From: Paenibacillus pasadenensis
GTDB taxonomy: Bacteria > Bacillota > Bacilli > Paenibacillales > Paenibacillaceae
DNA length: 64,000 nt
Assembly: GCF_023715725.1 (NCBI RefSeq)
Contig: NZ_JAMBOT010000001.1
Coordinates: 744,001 to 808,000 of the forward strand
Reading direction: 5' to 3'
Positions 25,510 through 33,989 of the stretch are shown here, piece after piece (position 1 is the first letter of the stretch; each line of letters starts with the position of its first letter). The translations under genes were made by a program, and so were the position numbers. A model generated the notes under the pieces. That model ran no database searches and was not told the DNA's origin. It saw only the letters and a list, made by a program, of their open reading frames with translations.

Positions 25510-26709
25510 CTATTCAACACGCCCAACAACAATAGTTGCCGAGTTGCCGAAAAACGCGTACGAGTTGGAAAGCGCGTAGTTAATTGGCCGGTTGACTGCC
25601 CGGTCTTTCAAAATTTGAAAATCTTGAAATTGTTCCTGTGTTTCCTTCAATGAGGCGGTTGGAGGCACAATTCCACGGTCAACGGCGAGCAGCGTTGCCG
25701 CCAATTCGACGCTCCCTGCAGCTCCCAAGCAATGTCCTGTGACCGCCTTTGTGGAGGAGACCATCACGCTGGACCGTTCCTCCTCTGTATGAAACACTTT
25801 GGAAATGGCCCGCATTTCCATAATGTCGTTCAATATGGTAGCGGTTCCATGTGCATTGATGTAGTCAATATCGCATGGCTGCAAGCCGGAATCCTCCAGC
25901 GCCATCCGCATCGTCCTGGCCGCCCCTTCTCCTTCGGGATCCGGACTTGTAATATGGTGCGCGTCATTGCCCAGCCCGTAACCCAGCAGCTCTCCATAGA
26001 TGTGAGCCCCGCGCTGCTTCGCTCTATCCAAGGTCTCTACGATAAAAACAGCAATTCCCTCGCCAAGCGACAAACCGTCACGATCTTTATCAAACGGCAC
26101 GCAGCCGTTTAAGCTCATCGATTGCAGACTGTGAAAACCCGCAATATAGTTGTCCGATAATGCCTCCGCCCCAACAACGATCATGACATCCGCTCTTCCG
26201 TACCGAATTGAATCGAGTGCAATGCCCGCACCGGCCGTTCCCGCTGCACAGGCCGACATCGTGGTGAACGTCTGGCCCCTAATACCTATGTAAGACACAA
26301 TACTGGAAAGCAAAGATGGAATTTCAATTAATCGGTTCGAATCCAGCTTACCGTTCTGGAGTTGCTTCATATACGCCAGCGTTCTGATATGGCCTGGAGC
26401 AGACTCCGATAAAGACAAACCGGCCCGTACGCCGAGCTCTTCAATATCCGTTTTGGTTAGGCCGCTGTCTTGCAACGCTTCTTCCAGCGCAGCGTAAGCC
26501 AATTGTACGACCCGCTGCTCCTCTTCCAGCTCAGGAAACGGTTCACTGATACAGCCTGCCACATCGCTTTTTACGCCAAGCTGCCTTAGCTTCTCCTGAG
26601 GCCGCAGCCCGCTTTTTCCGTTCATAATGGACTGGAAAAACGTTTCCCGATCCGAACTTCCTGACGTAAGAATGCCGATTCCGGTAACTACGGCTTGACG
26701 TTTTACCAT
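25510..26709 (-). CDS. Discrete beta-ketoacyl-ACP synthase, catalytically complete (FabF / type II KS-alpha)
   Basis: This 399-residue ketosynthase has an intact catalytic triad: Cys154 in MSACAAGT, His in AHGTATILND and His in VTGHCLGAAGS. It should carry out decarboxylative Claisen condensation of malonyl-ACP with an acyl chain. Its sequence is closer to bacterial discrete KSs than to the KS domains of the type I genes downstream. The start codon comes three bases after the stop of the first ACP gene with no strong ribosome site, implying coupled translation. With the Cys-less KS at 23792 it would form a KS-alpha/KS-beta pair. Confidence 0.9.
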   Translation of the reverse strand: MVKRQAVVTGIGILTSGSSDRETFFQSIMNGKSGLRPQEKLRQLGVKSDVAGCISEPFPELEEEQRVVQLAYAALEEALQDSGLTKTDIEELGVRAGLSLSESAPGHIRTLAYMKQLQNGKLDSNRLIEIPSLLSSIVSYIGIRGQTFTTMSACAAGTAGAGIALDSIRYGRADVMIVVGAEALSDNYIAGFHSLQSMSLNGCVPFDKDRDGLSLGEGIAVFIVETLDRAKQRGAHIYGELLGYGLGNDAHHITSPDPEGEGAARTMRMALEDSGLQPCDIDYINAHGTATILNDIMEMRAISKVFHTEEERSSVMVSSTKAVTGHCLGAAGSVELAATLLAVDRGIVPPTASLKETQEQFQDFQILKDRAVNRPINYALSNSYAFFGNSATIVVGRVE

Positions 26710-26712
26710 CGG

Positions 26713-26988
26713 TTATTCGCCGTTAATACTGCGGATCGTGTCCGCTATGGAACGAACATTTTTGAACACCGACATATCGCTGCTTTGAGGCTTGACGCCG
26801 AACAGCTCCTTCAAACCAACCGCCAGCTCCAATGCGTCAACGGAATCAAGATCCAAGCCTTCTCCGTTTTCATTTACATCAAAAAGCGGTGCGGTATCGT
26901 TAATGTCTTCCGGTAAAATATCAAGTCCCAGCTTTTCAACGATCATGCTCTTAATCTGACTTTCAATCGATACTTGCACTTGTCCCAT
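26713..26988 (-). CDS. Discrete acyl carrier protein (first gene of the biosynthetic operon)
   Basis: This 91-residue acidic ACP has the phosphopantetheine serine in LDLDSVDALEL, a motif common in ACPs that work with discrete KS/CLF enzymes. AAGGGG is found nine bases before the ATG at 26988. It is the most upstream gene of the minus-strand cluster, facing the long AT-rich gap that probably holds the main promoter. It is probably the carrier on which the type II-like enzymes iterate. Confidence 0.9.
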   Translation of the reverse strand: MGQVQVSIESQIKSMIVEKLGLDILPEDINDTAPLFDVNENGEGLDLDSVDALELAVGLKELFGVKPQSSDMSVFKNVRSIADTIRSINGE

Positions 26989-27751
26989 AAATGTCAGCCC
27001 CTTTTCACCTAAAAATAGAATTTATTACATTGGAAGCACTTACATTTAAGGTTTGATAATTTTTCGGCAATAGCGAGAGCGAACTACAAGCGCATCAGCC
27101 CCCCTCCTAATGGCGTTTTCAATTGATGAGGGAATTCAAATCTATTAAACGCTGGATTATGCTTAATTAGAATTGAGAGCAGTTCATAGAGGTTTAAGAT
27201 GAATCAAGAGCAGATCACATGGGGTCATCGTCGATGGAGTAGAGACAGCCACTTACAACATTACCGTTCATCTCAACCGCCATCCGAAATGTGGTGGAAA
27301 GGAAGCTGGAGTCTCAACTAGGAGGGAAAATTTCAAATCGTTGCCTGTTCTTCAGTATATTTGCAGTATATATTCGTTCAGACGCTAAATCAACAATATA
27401 TTCCAAGTTTCCTCCTAAAGCGTGAGCCAGGAAAAATACTGTTATATTTTGTCTTAATCGTTCGGAGTGGATTTCAACCGAACATAAATATTAATATAAA
27501 ATAACCTTACCTATTCTGAATCAATTTAGATCTCCTCGGAATAGTTATATTAGATCTTTTCTAATCAATTCGAATCATTTTGATTCATAAGCGATTTCAG
27601 TAAGGGAAATATTTCAATTCTATCACTCTACTTAAAAATCTGAAATCGATTCCCTATTTGGAGAAAAAATCCCTGGTGAGCCTCGCCGGACGACCCCCTT
27701 GACCGCATTTCGCCCGGCGCTGTCCTTATTAATGAATCAAAATTTCTCCCG
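26989..27751. other. AT-rich 763-bp intergenic region; presumed promoter region of the biosynthetic operon
   Basis: No convincing gene fills this gap. It is visibly richer in A+T than either flank, particularly 27330-27660. It contains inverted repeats: GAATCA-TTT-TGATTC near 27572-27586, and GATTTCAG near 27592 with CTGAAATC near 27640. A 40-codon plus-strand frame (27199-27321) with GAGG seven bases before its ATG is the only short ORF that stands out, and I do not recognise it. The gap must contain the promoter for the ACP gene at 26988, but I could not pick a -35/-10 pair with confidence. Confidence 0.6.
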
Positions 27752-28801
27752 CTATGCAAACATGCGCCGGTACACACTTTCATTCAGTTGCACCTCCGCG
27801 CTTTTTACCTGTTCATCCAGCCGCTTTTTCAGCTGCTCCTCGACATAAGCTGACTTTAGGCTGTCCTGTACCTCCGTCAACGGTTTGTACCGGTTCGTCT
27901 CTCTTTCCGAGCAGCGCAAAATAACATAGGAACCTACGGTCTCAATAACCTCGCTCATCTGCCCCTGTTGAAGCTGCTCCGCGATCGCTTTCATCCCGGA
28001 ATAAATGACATCGTCGTTGCGCTGTGTCGTTTCGTCGAACAGCTGAACGAGCATTTGACCATTTTTGTTGTACTTCTTTTGCACGCTCTCAAAGCTGGCG
28101 CCGCCCGTCAACTGCAGTTGAGCCTCGCCGATGATCCGTTTGGCCGCTTCGCGCCCGGCGCTGCTCTCAGGATCAAAGCGAATTTCAATTTTGTCCAGCT
28201 TAATGGAATCCGGCAGCCGGAACTGGGGCTTGGCCGCTTTATATCTGGCGCGCAGTTCCTCCTCCGTAAGCTTGAATTCGCCCTGCTCCAGCCTGTCCTT
28301 CAATGCTACCTCGTCATTCGTCAGAACGTAACGGAAATATTCGCTTTCCGAATATTCGACCGGCCCGTATATCGGCTCGCCTTTAGCGACCGCCGCTTTT
28401 CTTCGTGCGTTTTCCTTCTGCCAGCCAGCAATAAATGTGCGGTAGCTCAAATCCGGCTTCACTCCGTTTTGCTTCATCAATAATTGATTCAGTTTAATCC
28501 GCACGAGCGCCTCCACCGTTTTGCCGCGTGCGTAATCGATCGGGATCTCTCCTCCGAAATTGGATTCCCAGAAATTTTTGCCGGGCGCAGCCCCATGCTT
28601 CTTCTGAAAATAAGCGTAAGTCTCGGCAACCGGCCCGGAATTCATAATCATTCTGAACTCCCTGGCCGTCACTGGCTCATTATTGACGGTCAGAACCTCC
28701 GCGCTGTCTGCCAGATCGCCAAATCCTCGTGCTGACGCCAGTAATACAGCAGCAATGAACACCAGTGCGACACCCGTCCAGATAAAGTGCACTTTTCTCA
28801 T
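27752..28801 (-). CDS. Membrane-anchored PpiC/PrsA-type peptidylprolyl isomerase or foldase
   Basis: This protein of 349 residues has an N-terminal signal anchor (MRKVHFIWTGVALVFIAAVLL) without a lipobox Cys. A SurA-like N-terminal region and a parvulin-like segment (about 195-310) follow, the latter with the patterns AAKRIIGEAQLQLTGGASFESV and VIETVGSYVILRCSERE. Proteins of this kind help secreted enzymes fold outside the membrane. It is the last gene of the polysaccharide locus, directly after a very large secreted beta-helix protein, which suggests a dedicated foldase. The ATG at 28801 has GAGGTG seven bases upstream; the frame also contains an upstream TTG at 28816 that would sit inside this site. 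Catalytic competence of the parvulin part cannot be judged from motifs. Confidence 0.8.
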   Translation of the reverse strand: MRKVHFIWTGVALVFIAAVLLASARGFGDLADSAEVLTVNNEPVTAREFRMIMNSGPVAETYAYFQKKHGAAPGKNFWESNFGGEIPIDYARGKTVEALVRIKLNQLLMKQNGVKPDLSYRTFIAGWQKENARRKAAVAKGEPIYGPVEYSESEYFRYVLTNDEVALKDRLEQGEFKLTEEELRARYKAAKPQFRLPDSIKLDKIEIRFDPESSAGREAAKRIIGEAQLQLTGGASFESVQKKYNKNGQMLVQLFDETTQRNDDVIYSGMKAIAEQLQQGQMSEVIETVGSYVILRCSERETNRYKPLTEVQDSLKSAYVEEQLKKRLDEQVKSAEVQLNESVYRRMFA

Positions 28802-28817
28802 CGTCTCCCACCTCAAG

Positions 28818-28860
28818 GGGAAAAGAGACGCGAAGGCTTCCGCCCTGCAAACGTCTCTTT
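28818..28860 (-). terminator. Hairpin terminator after the beta-helix gene
   Basis: AAAGAGACG (28822-28830) pairs with CGTCTCTTT (28852-28860), with further GC pairing possible inside the loop. On the minus strand it is followed by a short T tract. It lies between the beta-helix gene and the foldase gene, so it probably reduces rather than abolishes read-through. Confidence 0.6.
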
Positions 28861-28884
28861 CCGATTCAAATATACAACTGACTA

Positions 28885-31800
28885 TTATTGCTTGAGCAGG
28901 CTAATATCGTCGCCCCAGGCCGCGCTTGCTCCGGATGGCTTATAAAAAAAGATCGTCGCCGTTGTGCTGGAGGCTCCCGTCGTAAACATAAATTCGCCCT
29001 TGGTGTAGTTCACGGATGCAATTTCCGTCGTTTTTTGATTGCCGCCGTAATGTTTAACGCCGAGCTGCACCGGCTCGCTCGCGCTGGCCGTTTTGCCGTA
29101 TCCGCTTAATACATAAGTCGTGTTCGGTTCAACGGCAACAACCTGCTCCGCTGAGCCCGGTCCTCCGTTCAGCTTCAGCGCATAACTTCCGCTTCTCGCT
29201 CCGCTGCTCGCAACGCTTGCCGTCTGCCAGTTCGTCCACGGACTCAGAACGCCGCTCTCAAATCCGCCGTTTACGGCCATCTGCCGGGGCTTGACGACAA
29301 AGTCATCGCCCCAGGCCGCGCTTGCTCCGGATGGCTTATAAAAGAAGATCGTCGCCGTTGTGCTGGAGGCTCCCGTCGTAAACGACAGCTCTCCCTTTGT
29401 GTACGTTGTAGAAGAAAACTGCACGAGCGTTTGATTGCCCCCGTAGTTTTTGACGCCCATCTGGACCGGCTCGTTGGCAGAGCCTGTTTTGCCGTATCCG
29501 CTCAATACATAAGCGGTATTGGGCTCAACCGTTATAACCTGCTCCGCTGAGCCCGGTCCTCCGTCCAGCTTCAGCGCGTAACTGCCGCTTCTCGCCCCGC
29601 TGTTGACTACGCCGGCCGTTTGCCAGCTGGTCCACGGGCTTAAGCTGCCCGTCTCAAAGTCCTCGTTAACGACGAGCTGCTTCAGGTTAACGCTGAAATC
29701 ATCCCCGAACGCGGCGCTTGCGCCTGCTGGTTTATAAAAGAAAATGGTCGCGGCCGTGTTGGAAGGCCCTGTCGTAAACTCAACCTCGCCCTTCACATAG
29801 GAGGCGGATGTTATCTGCACGCTCTGCTGGCTGCCGCCGTAATTTTTGACGCCGATCTGCACCGGCTCGCTGGCGGAGCCGGTTTTTCCGTACCCTTTTA
29901 ATACATAGGTGGTGTTCGGCTGAACGGTTACGACCTGCTCCGCTGAGCCCGGACCTCCGTTCAGCTTCAGCGCATAACTCCCGCTCCTCGCCCCGCTGTT
30001 CACGACACTGGCTGTCTGCCAGTTCGTCCACGGACTCAGGCCGCCGCTTTCCAGACCGCCATTGCCCACTACGGGAAGCTCAGCCGGTGGTGTCGGAGTC
30101 GGTGAAGGAGTAGGCGTCGGGGTTGGCGTTGGAACCGGACTGCTCGGCGCCGTCACGCCGGAGCCCCCGTAAGCGCCGATATTAAAGCTGCTTTGAGCGC
30201 TGCCGCCAACCGGATTGCCCCAGTAATCCTTACCGCCGTTGTTCGCAATGAACAGGCCGGAGCCGATGGCAGGCGAGCCGTTAACCAGCTTGTAGCCATC
30301 CACCGTGTTGATGCCCAGTCCGCCTGTGCCAGGCGAAGCCAGCTGCGGATCCGCCGTTGCGACGGCACCTCTTGCCTTATCCGCTTCAAGCGCAACCTGA
30401 TTCGGCTCTGGATTTGTGTCGCCGGGCGTACGGTAAGCGATCCGATAATTGCCGTAATAAATGTTATTTTCAAAAACAGTGTTAATTGGATTTCCCGCAA
30501 TCTGCGAATCGTTAAACTTGTAACCGCCGGAGCCCAGATTGTAAAAGATATTGTTCGTAAACGTCGTGTTTGTAGGCCAGCCGTTGTTCCACGGCCAGGA
30601 AGCAATGATATTTGAGTTCAGGCCTTCCCGGACATAAATGGTATTGTTGTAAATATGCGTGTTGTTTGGATTGCCGTTCAGCTGAATGACGCTGTTGCGG
30701 TCGTTCTGGCTGATGTTGTAACGAATGATCGTGTTGTTCGTGAATTTGCCGGACTGAGACGGCGCGCAAATCAGCACAAATCCGCCTTCGTTGTCATGGC
30801 TGTAGTTGTACTGGATAATAGTGCCGTTGCTCTGGTAATCGCTGTCGAAGCCTTGACCGTCCCACGTCGTGCGAGTCAGATAAGCCTCGTTGTACTGAAT
30901 GACCGTGTTGTCCGCTGCCCAAGGCCAAATGGCAACGTTGGCCGATCCAGCCCTTGCGTTTGTGTTGGAAGCGGTATTGTATTCCACCAGCGCGCCGTCC
31001 GTCCCCTTTGGCACGATGCCGTCGCCGCCAATATCGTCAACCGTGTTGTTGCGGATGACTACGCCCTGATGCGGATACCACTGGTCCCCGCTTTTCCGGT
31101 CGGGATGGGTCCACCAGCTTACGCCTGTGCTGATGGCTGTCCGGTCCACATGCCGGATCACGTTGTTTTCAATTCTGGCATCGGAAAAACGGGTGGGAAC
31201 CATATTGCCGCTTACGTCAAAATGGATGCCTCCCGTATCCTTGCTCGTCAAGCTTCCGGCAATGTCCCGGACGTAGGTGTTACGGATGTAGACATGCTTC
31301 AGCTCCCCGATATCCTGCGCGTTAACCGCAATGCCTCTGGACACGCTCGGGTTGTTCATGCCGGTTATTTCAAGATTGTTGACCTCGATATACGCATTGT
31401 TATGAAAAAGCACAAACTGGCGTGACAGGTACAGATCATCCGCAAACGCCTTGCCTGTTCCGCTGTTCGTCTTTTCCAAATAGATTACGGCTGTCGTGGA
31501 ATTGCCTGTCGTAAAGGGAATGCTATGATATTCGTAGCCGCCCCAGAGTCCGGTTGATAACTTATTCGCCGTGTACACATCGTCGCCCACTGAATTGAAC
31601 TGTTTTGCGCCCAGCCGAACCTCTTCGCCGTAATTTTCCAGCCGGTAGGCAACGCCGATTTTATACGTCGTGTACGGCTGCAGATCGGTAATTGTCTGCT
31701 CCAGACGGGTTCCGTTGGTCAGGAAAGCGCGTTTTCCTCCGTTGACGGACTCAATTCCCGCATTGGCCGCTCCGCTGCTGCCGTCGGATTTTTTGGCTGT

Positions 31801-32214
31801 CCACGCCGTATTGACGGCATCGTCAAACTTAAAGTTGGCATAATACGGTTCAGCAATCGTGTCGTTGTAAGCGATGATCGGCTTTGCGCCTTCGCCGTAC
31901 TTGTCGATTACGATGGGATTGCCTTCGGCGCCGGAGCCTTTCGGCGTCAGCTGCCCGGTGAAGTAACTTCCCGCCTTCAGCAGCACCTTGTCGCCTGGCC
32001 CTAATGTAACCGCATTCAATTTTTCAAGCGACTTCCAAGGCGCCCCGATTGCCGTGCCGCTGTTGCTGTCGCTGCCCGCCGCGGAATCGAAATAATACGT
32101 TATGCCCCCGCTGGAGCTGGCATTTGCGACGCTCTTCTGGCCCGGGCTCGGCGGATTGCCGAATACAAGCGTTAGGGCCATCGCCAGGCTCAACCATTTT
32201 ACCGTTTTTTTCAT
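28885..32214 (-). CDS. Secreted right-handed parallel beta-helix protein (probable polysaccharide lyase) with three C-terminal binding modules
   Basis: This 1109-residue protein starts with a Sec signal peptide (MKKTVKWLSLAMALTLVFG). A DSNSGTAIGAPWKSLEKLNA entry and about 550 residues of repeated N-nonpolar-I rungs (IRNNTVDDIGG, IENNVIRHVD, FTNNIFYNLG) are typical of pectate-lyase-like beta-helices. A jelly-roll-like module of about 110 residues is inserted near residues 105-215. A Pro/Thr/Ser linker (VPTPTPTPTPSPTPTP) leads to three tandem modules of about 132 residues that resemble CenC/CBM4_9-type carbohydrate-binding domains. It is transcribed after a sugar-type solute-binding protein and permeases, so it probably depolymerises an extracellular polysaccharide whose fragments are imported. 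The substrate is not evident. The ATG has AAGGAGGG eight bases upstream. Confidence 0.88.
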   Translation of the reverse strand: MKKTVKWLSLAMALTLVFGNPPSPGQKSVANASSSGGITYYFDSAAGSDSNSGTAIGAPWKSLEKLNAVTLGPGDKVLLKAGSYFTGQLTPKGSGAEGNPIVIDKYGEGAKPIIAYNDTIAEPYYANFKFDDAVNTAWTAKKSDGSSGAANAGIESVNGGKRAFLTNGTRLEQTITDLQPYTTYKIGVAYRLENYGEEVRLGAKQFNSVGDDVYTANKLSTGLWGGYEYHSIPFTTGNSTTAVIYLEKTNSGTGKAFADDLYLSRQFVLFHNNAYIEVNNLEITGMNNPSVSRGIAVNAQDIGELKHVYIRNTYVRDIAGSLTSKDTGGIHFDVSGNMVPTRFSDARIENNVIRHVDRTAISTGVSWWTHPDRKSGDQWYPHQGVVIRNNTVDDIGGDGIVPKGTDGALVEYNTASNTNARAGSANVAIWPWAADNTVIQYNEAYLTRTTWDGQGFDSDYQSNGTIIQYNYSHDNEGGFVLICAPSQSGKFTNNTIIRYNISQNDRNSVIQLNGNPNNTHIYNNTIYVREGLNSNIIASWPWNNGWPTNTTFTNNIFYNLGSGGYKFNDSQIAGNPINTVFENNIYYGNYRIAYRTPGDTNPEPNQVALEADKARGAVATADPQLASPGTGGLGINTVDGYKLVNGSPAIGSGLFIANNGGKDYWGNPVGGSAQSSFNIGAYGGSGVTAPSSPVPTPTPTPTPSPTPTPPAELPVVGNGGLESGGLSPWTNWQTASVVNSGARSGSYALKLNGGPGSAEQVVTVQPNTTYVLKGYGKTGSASEPVQIGVKNYGGSQQSVQITSASYVKGEVEFTTGPSNTAATIFFYKPAGASAAFGDDFSVNLKQLVVNEDFETGSLSPWTSWQTAGVVNSGARSGSYALKLDGGPGSAEQVITVEPNTAYVLSGYGKTGSANEPVQMGVKNYGGNQTLVQFSSTTYTKGELSFTTGASSTTATIFFYKPSGASAAWGDDFVVKPRQMAVNGGFESGVLSPWTNWQTASVASSGARSGSYALKLNGGPGSAEQVVAVEPNTTYVLSGYGKTASASEPVQLGVKHYGGNQKTTEIASVNYTKGEFMFTTGASSTTATIFFYKPSGASAAWGDDISLLKQ
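28907..30060 (-). repeat. Three tandem copies of a 396-bp coding repeat (binding modules)
   Basis: The 3' end of the beta-helix gene is built from three tandem units with a period of about 396 bp (132 codons). An 81-bp stretch at 28907-28987 recurs at 29303-29383 with only two or three differences. The third unit near 29695 matches the pattern with more changes. Near-identity of parts of the first two units at DNA level, including third codon positions, points to recent duplication or gene conversion. Confidence 0.85.
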
Positions 32215-32238
32215 TAATAATCCCTCCTTATGTGAGAT

Positions 32239-32266
32239 GCCGGGAGCGCTTGGCTGCGCCCCCGGC
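32239..32266 (-). other. Intra-operon GC hairpin between solute-binding protein and beta-helix genes
   Basis: GCCGGGaGCGC pairs with GCGCcCCCGGC around a six-base loop, just after the stop codon of the solute-binding gene. It has no T tract on the minus strand, so it is unlikely to be a full terminator. Such hairpins often protect the 3' end of abundant binding-protein mRNA in ABC operons, so the likely effect is higher expression of the binding protein than of the lyase. Confidence 0.5.
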
Positions 32267-32274
32267 GTAAGGTT

Positions 32275-33936
32275 TTAAGATTGCAGCGGCGGGTAGGCAA
32301 ATTTTAACCCGAGCTTCTCCTTGTTCGCTTTGAATTTGGCATTCATAATGTCATACCACTTCTGCCAGTCATGCTGGTCCATGTACTGGATCGCTTCTTT
32401 ATACAGCGACTCCAGCTCGGCGTCGTCCTTGGCCAACACCATTTTCGACTCCATCTTCTTCCAGTATTCATCCAGCTTAACGCCGGTTGCGACCTCAGGC
32501 GTTCCCGCATCCGGAATCAGCCCGTCAAATGTCCGGTCATCCATTACGCGAGGGCCGTACACTTTGCTCTCGTACTCGCCGTTGGAGCGCTGCAGCTCGT
32601 TCGCAGGCAGCGGGAAGCTGCGCTGTACCGGCACCCAGTTGGTGAACCATTCCATGCCGTTCAAATATTTCTGGCTCGCGGCGGCCCAGTCTTTATCCAG
32701 CTCCGCTTGAACTTCCGGCTTTTTCACTACATGTCCGTCCACCATGTCCCATGTGACGCCTTCAATGCCGTGCACATTGTTCAGCACTATTTCCGGCTGC
32801 GTCATATATTCAAAAAAGCGCACAAGCCGGTCGGGATGTTTGGAGTCTTTTGTAATCATTGTCATCGTCCAGCCGTTGAGCCCGGAGCTGGACAGATAAG
32901 CTTCCTTCGCGGAATCGCCTTTAACCGGTCCGGCAATCCAGTAGCCGATCTTCTCGCTGGCGCCTTCCATTTTTGACGCGTACTGGTCCATTTTTTGTCC
33001 CTGATAGGCAAATACCGTTCCGTTGGCTACCTTGCTTCCGAGCTGTTCCTCCTTGAGGAGCATGGAATCCAGCGGCATCAGATTTTCGCGGTACAGCTGA
33101 TTCATGAACTTGACCGCCTCCAGCGCCTCCGGCTGTTTTCTCCAGTCAAGCCAGTTGCCCTGCGGGTCTTCCCACGCCATTCCGAACTGCTGCGCAAAGT
33201 ATTGAGCGCCTTTTTCCTCCAGAGGATAAAACGGGATAACCTTTTGCCCGTTGTACTCCAGCTTGGCGTCGCGAACTTTGCGCAGCGCGTCCAGCATGCC
33301 TGCTTTTGTATCCAATCCCTCGCGCGGAATTCCGAGCTGCTCCGCAAGATCCTTTCTCATCGAAAGTTTGTTATGGGTGACATAATAGTTCTCTTCCGTC
33401 ATTTCTTCCGGAGCATAGAAGTAGTTCACGTACCCGTAGAAATTGCCGTCCTTGTTGCGGAACCAATCCTGCATGCTTTGCGGAACTTTAAAATCAGGCG
33501 CGTATTTCTCGATCAGCTCGTTCAGCGGCAGCACCCGTTTTCCTTTTTCAAGCAGCTCTCTCTGCGGCGAGCCATGATAGGTCGTCACTAGATCGGGAAG
33601 CTGGCCGCTGGCGATCAGCGCGTTGAATTTATCCGAGTTGCCGGTAATGAACTCAACTGAAATGCCCGTTTCTTCGGTTATCTTTTTGTCCAGCGTGTTA
33701 ATACCGGTGTCCCAATTCTTTTTATACCAATCCGCATCGACGAACCATTTGATTTTGAGCGGTGTTTTATCCCAGGTCCAGCTCGGCCCTTCCTGTTTAA
33801 CCGGCGCAGCCGAAGGAGCCGTCGAAGCGGCCGGCGTATTTTCCTGTGCGCTGCTGGAGCAGCCTGCCAGCGCCGTGGCCAGCAGAACCGAAATGGATAA
33901 TAGAGAGAATGTGCCTTTTCTGCGCAATTTGTTCAT
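32275..33936 (-). CDS. Extracellular solute-binding lipoprotein of a carbohydrate ABC importer (LipO-like)
   Basis: This 553-residue protein has a lipoprotein signal ending LATALAGC, a Ser/Ala/Pro-rich spacer and a type 1 solute-binding fold of the large size used by Paenibacillus LplABC/YtcQ-type systems. It should capture an oligosaccharide at the outer face of the membrane and deliver it to the two permeases encoded immediately upstream in the operon. No ATPase is encoded here; such systems often share an MsmX-type ATPase encoded elsewhere. The ATG has AGGGGGA eight bases upstream. The adjacent lyase suggests that the ligand is an oligosaccharide released by it. Confidence 0.92.
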   Translation of the reverse strand: MNKLRRKGTFSLLSISVLLATALAGCSSSAQENTPAASTAPSAAPVKQEGPSWTWDKTPLKIKWFVDADWYKKNWDTGINTLDKKITEETGISVEFITGNSDKFNALIASGQLPDLVTTYHGSPQRELLEKGKRVLPLNELIEKYAPDFKVPQSMQDWFRNKDGNFYGYVNYFYAPEEMTEENYYVTHNKLSMRKDLAEQLGIPREGLDTKAGMLDALRKVRDAKLEYNGQKVIPFYPLEEKGAQYFAQQFGMAWEDPQGNWLDWRKQPEALEAVKFMNQLYRENLMPLDSMLLKEEQLGSKVANGTVFAYQGQKMDQYASKMEGASEKIGYWIAGPVKGDSAKEAYLSSSGLNGWTMTMITKDSKHPDRLVRFFEYMTQPEIVLNNVHGIEGVTWDMVDGHVVKKPEVQAELDKDWAAASQKYLNGMEWFTNWVPVQRSFPLPANELQRSNGEYESKVYGPRVMDDRTFDGLIPDAGTPEVATGVKLDEYWKKMESKMVLAKDDAELESLYKEAIQYMDQHDWQKWYDIMNAKFKANKEKLGLKFAYPPLQS

Positions 33937-33989
33937 TCATTGTTCCCCCTGCGTTTGTTTTATAGGAAAACACCGGTGAAGGTGCTCTG

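Noticed and set aside
22760..26988. Beta-branching (HMG-CoA-synthase type) cassette, which also contains a Cys-less KS and a discrete ACP.
   Set aside because: No HMG-CoA synthase and no enoyl-CoA hydratase-like genes are present. The neighbours are FabG- and FabZ-like instead, and the KS has lost His residues as well as Cys, unlike the Cys-to-Ser decarboxylases of those cassettes.
23055..26988. Housekeeping fatty-acid synthesis genes (fabG, fabF, fabZ, acpP).
   Set aside because: The set includes a catalytically dead KS and two dissimilar ACPs, lacks fabD and plsX, and is cotranscribed with exporters and PKS genes.
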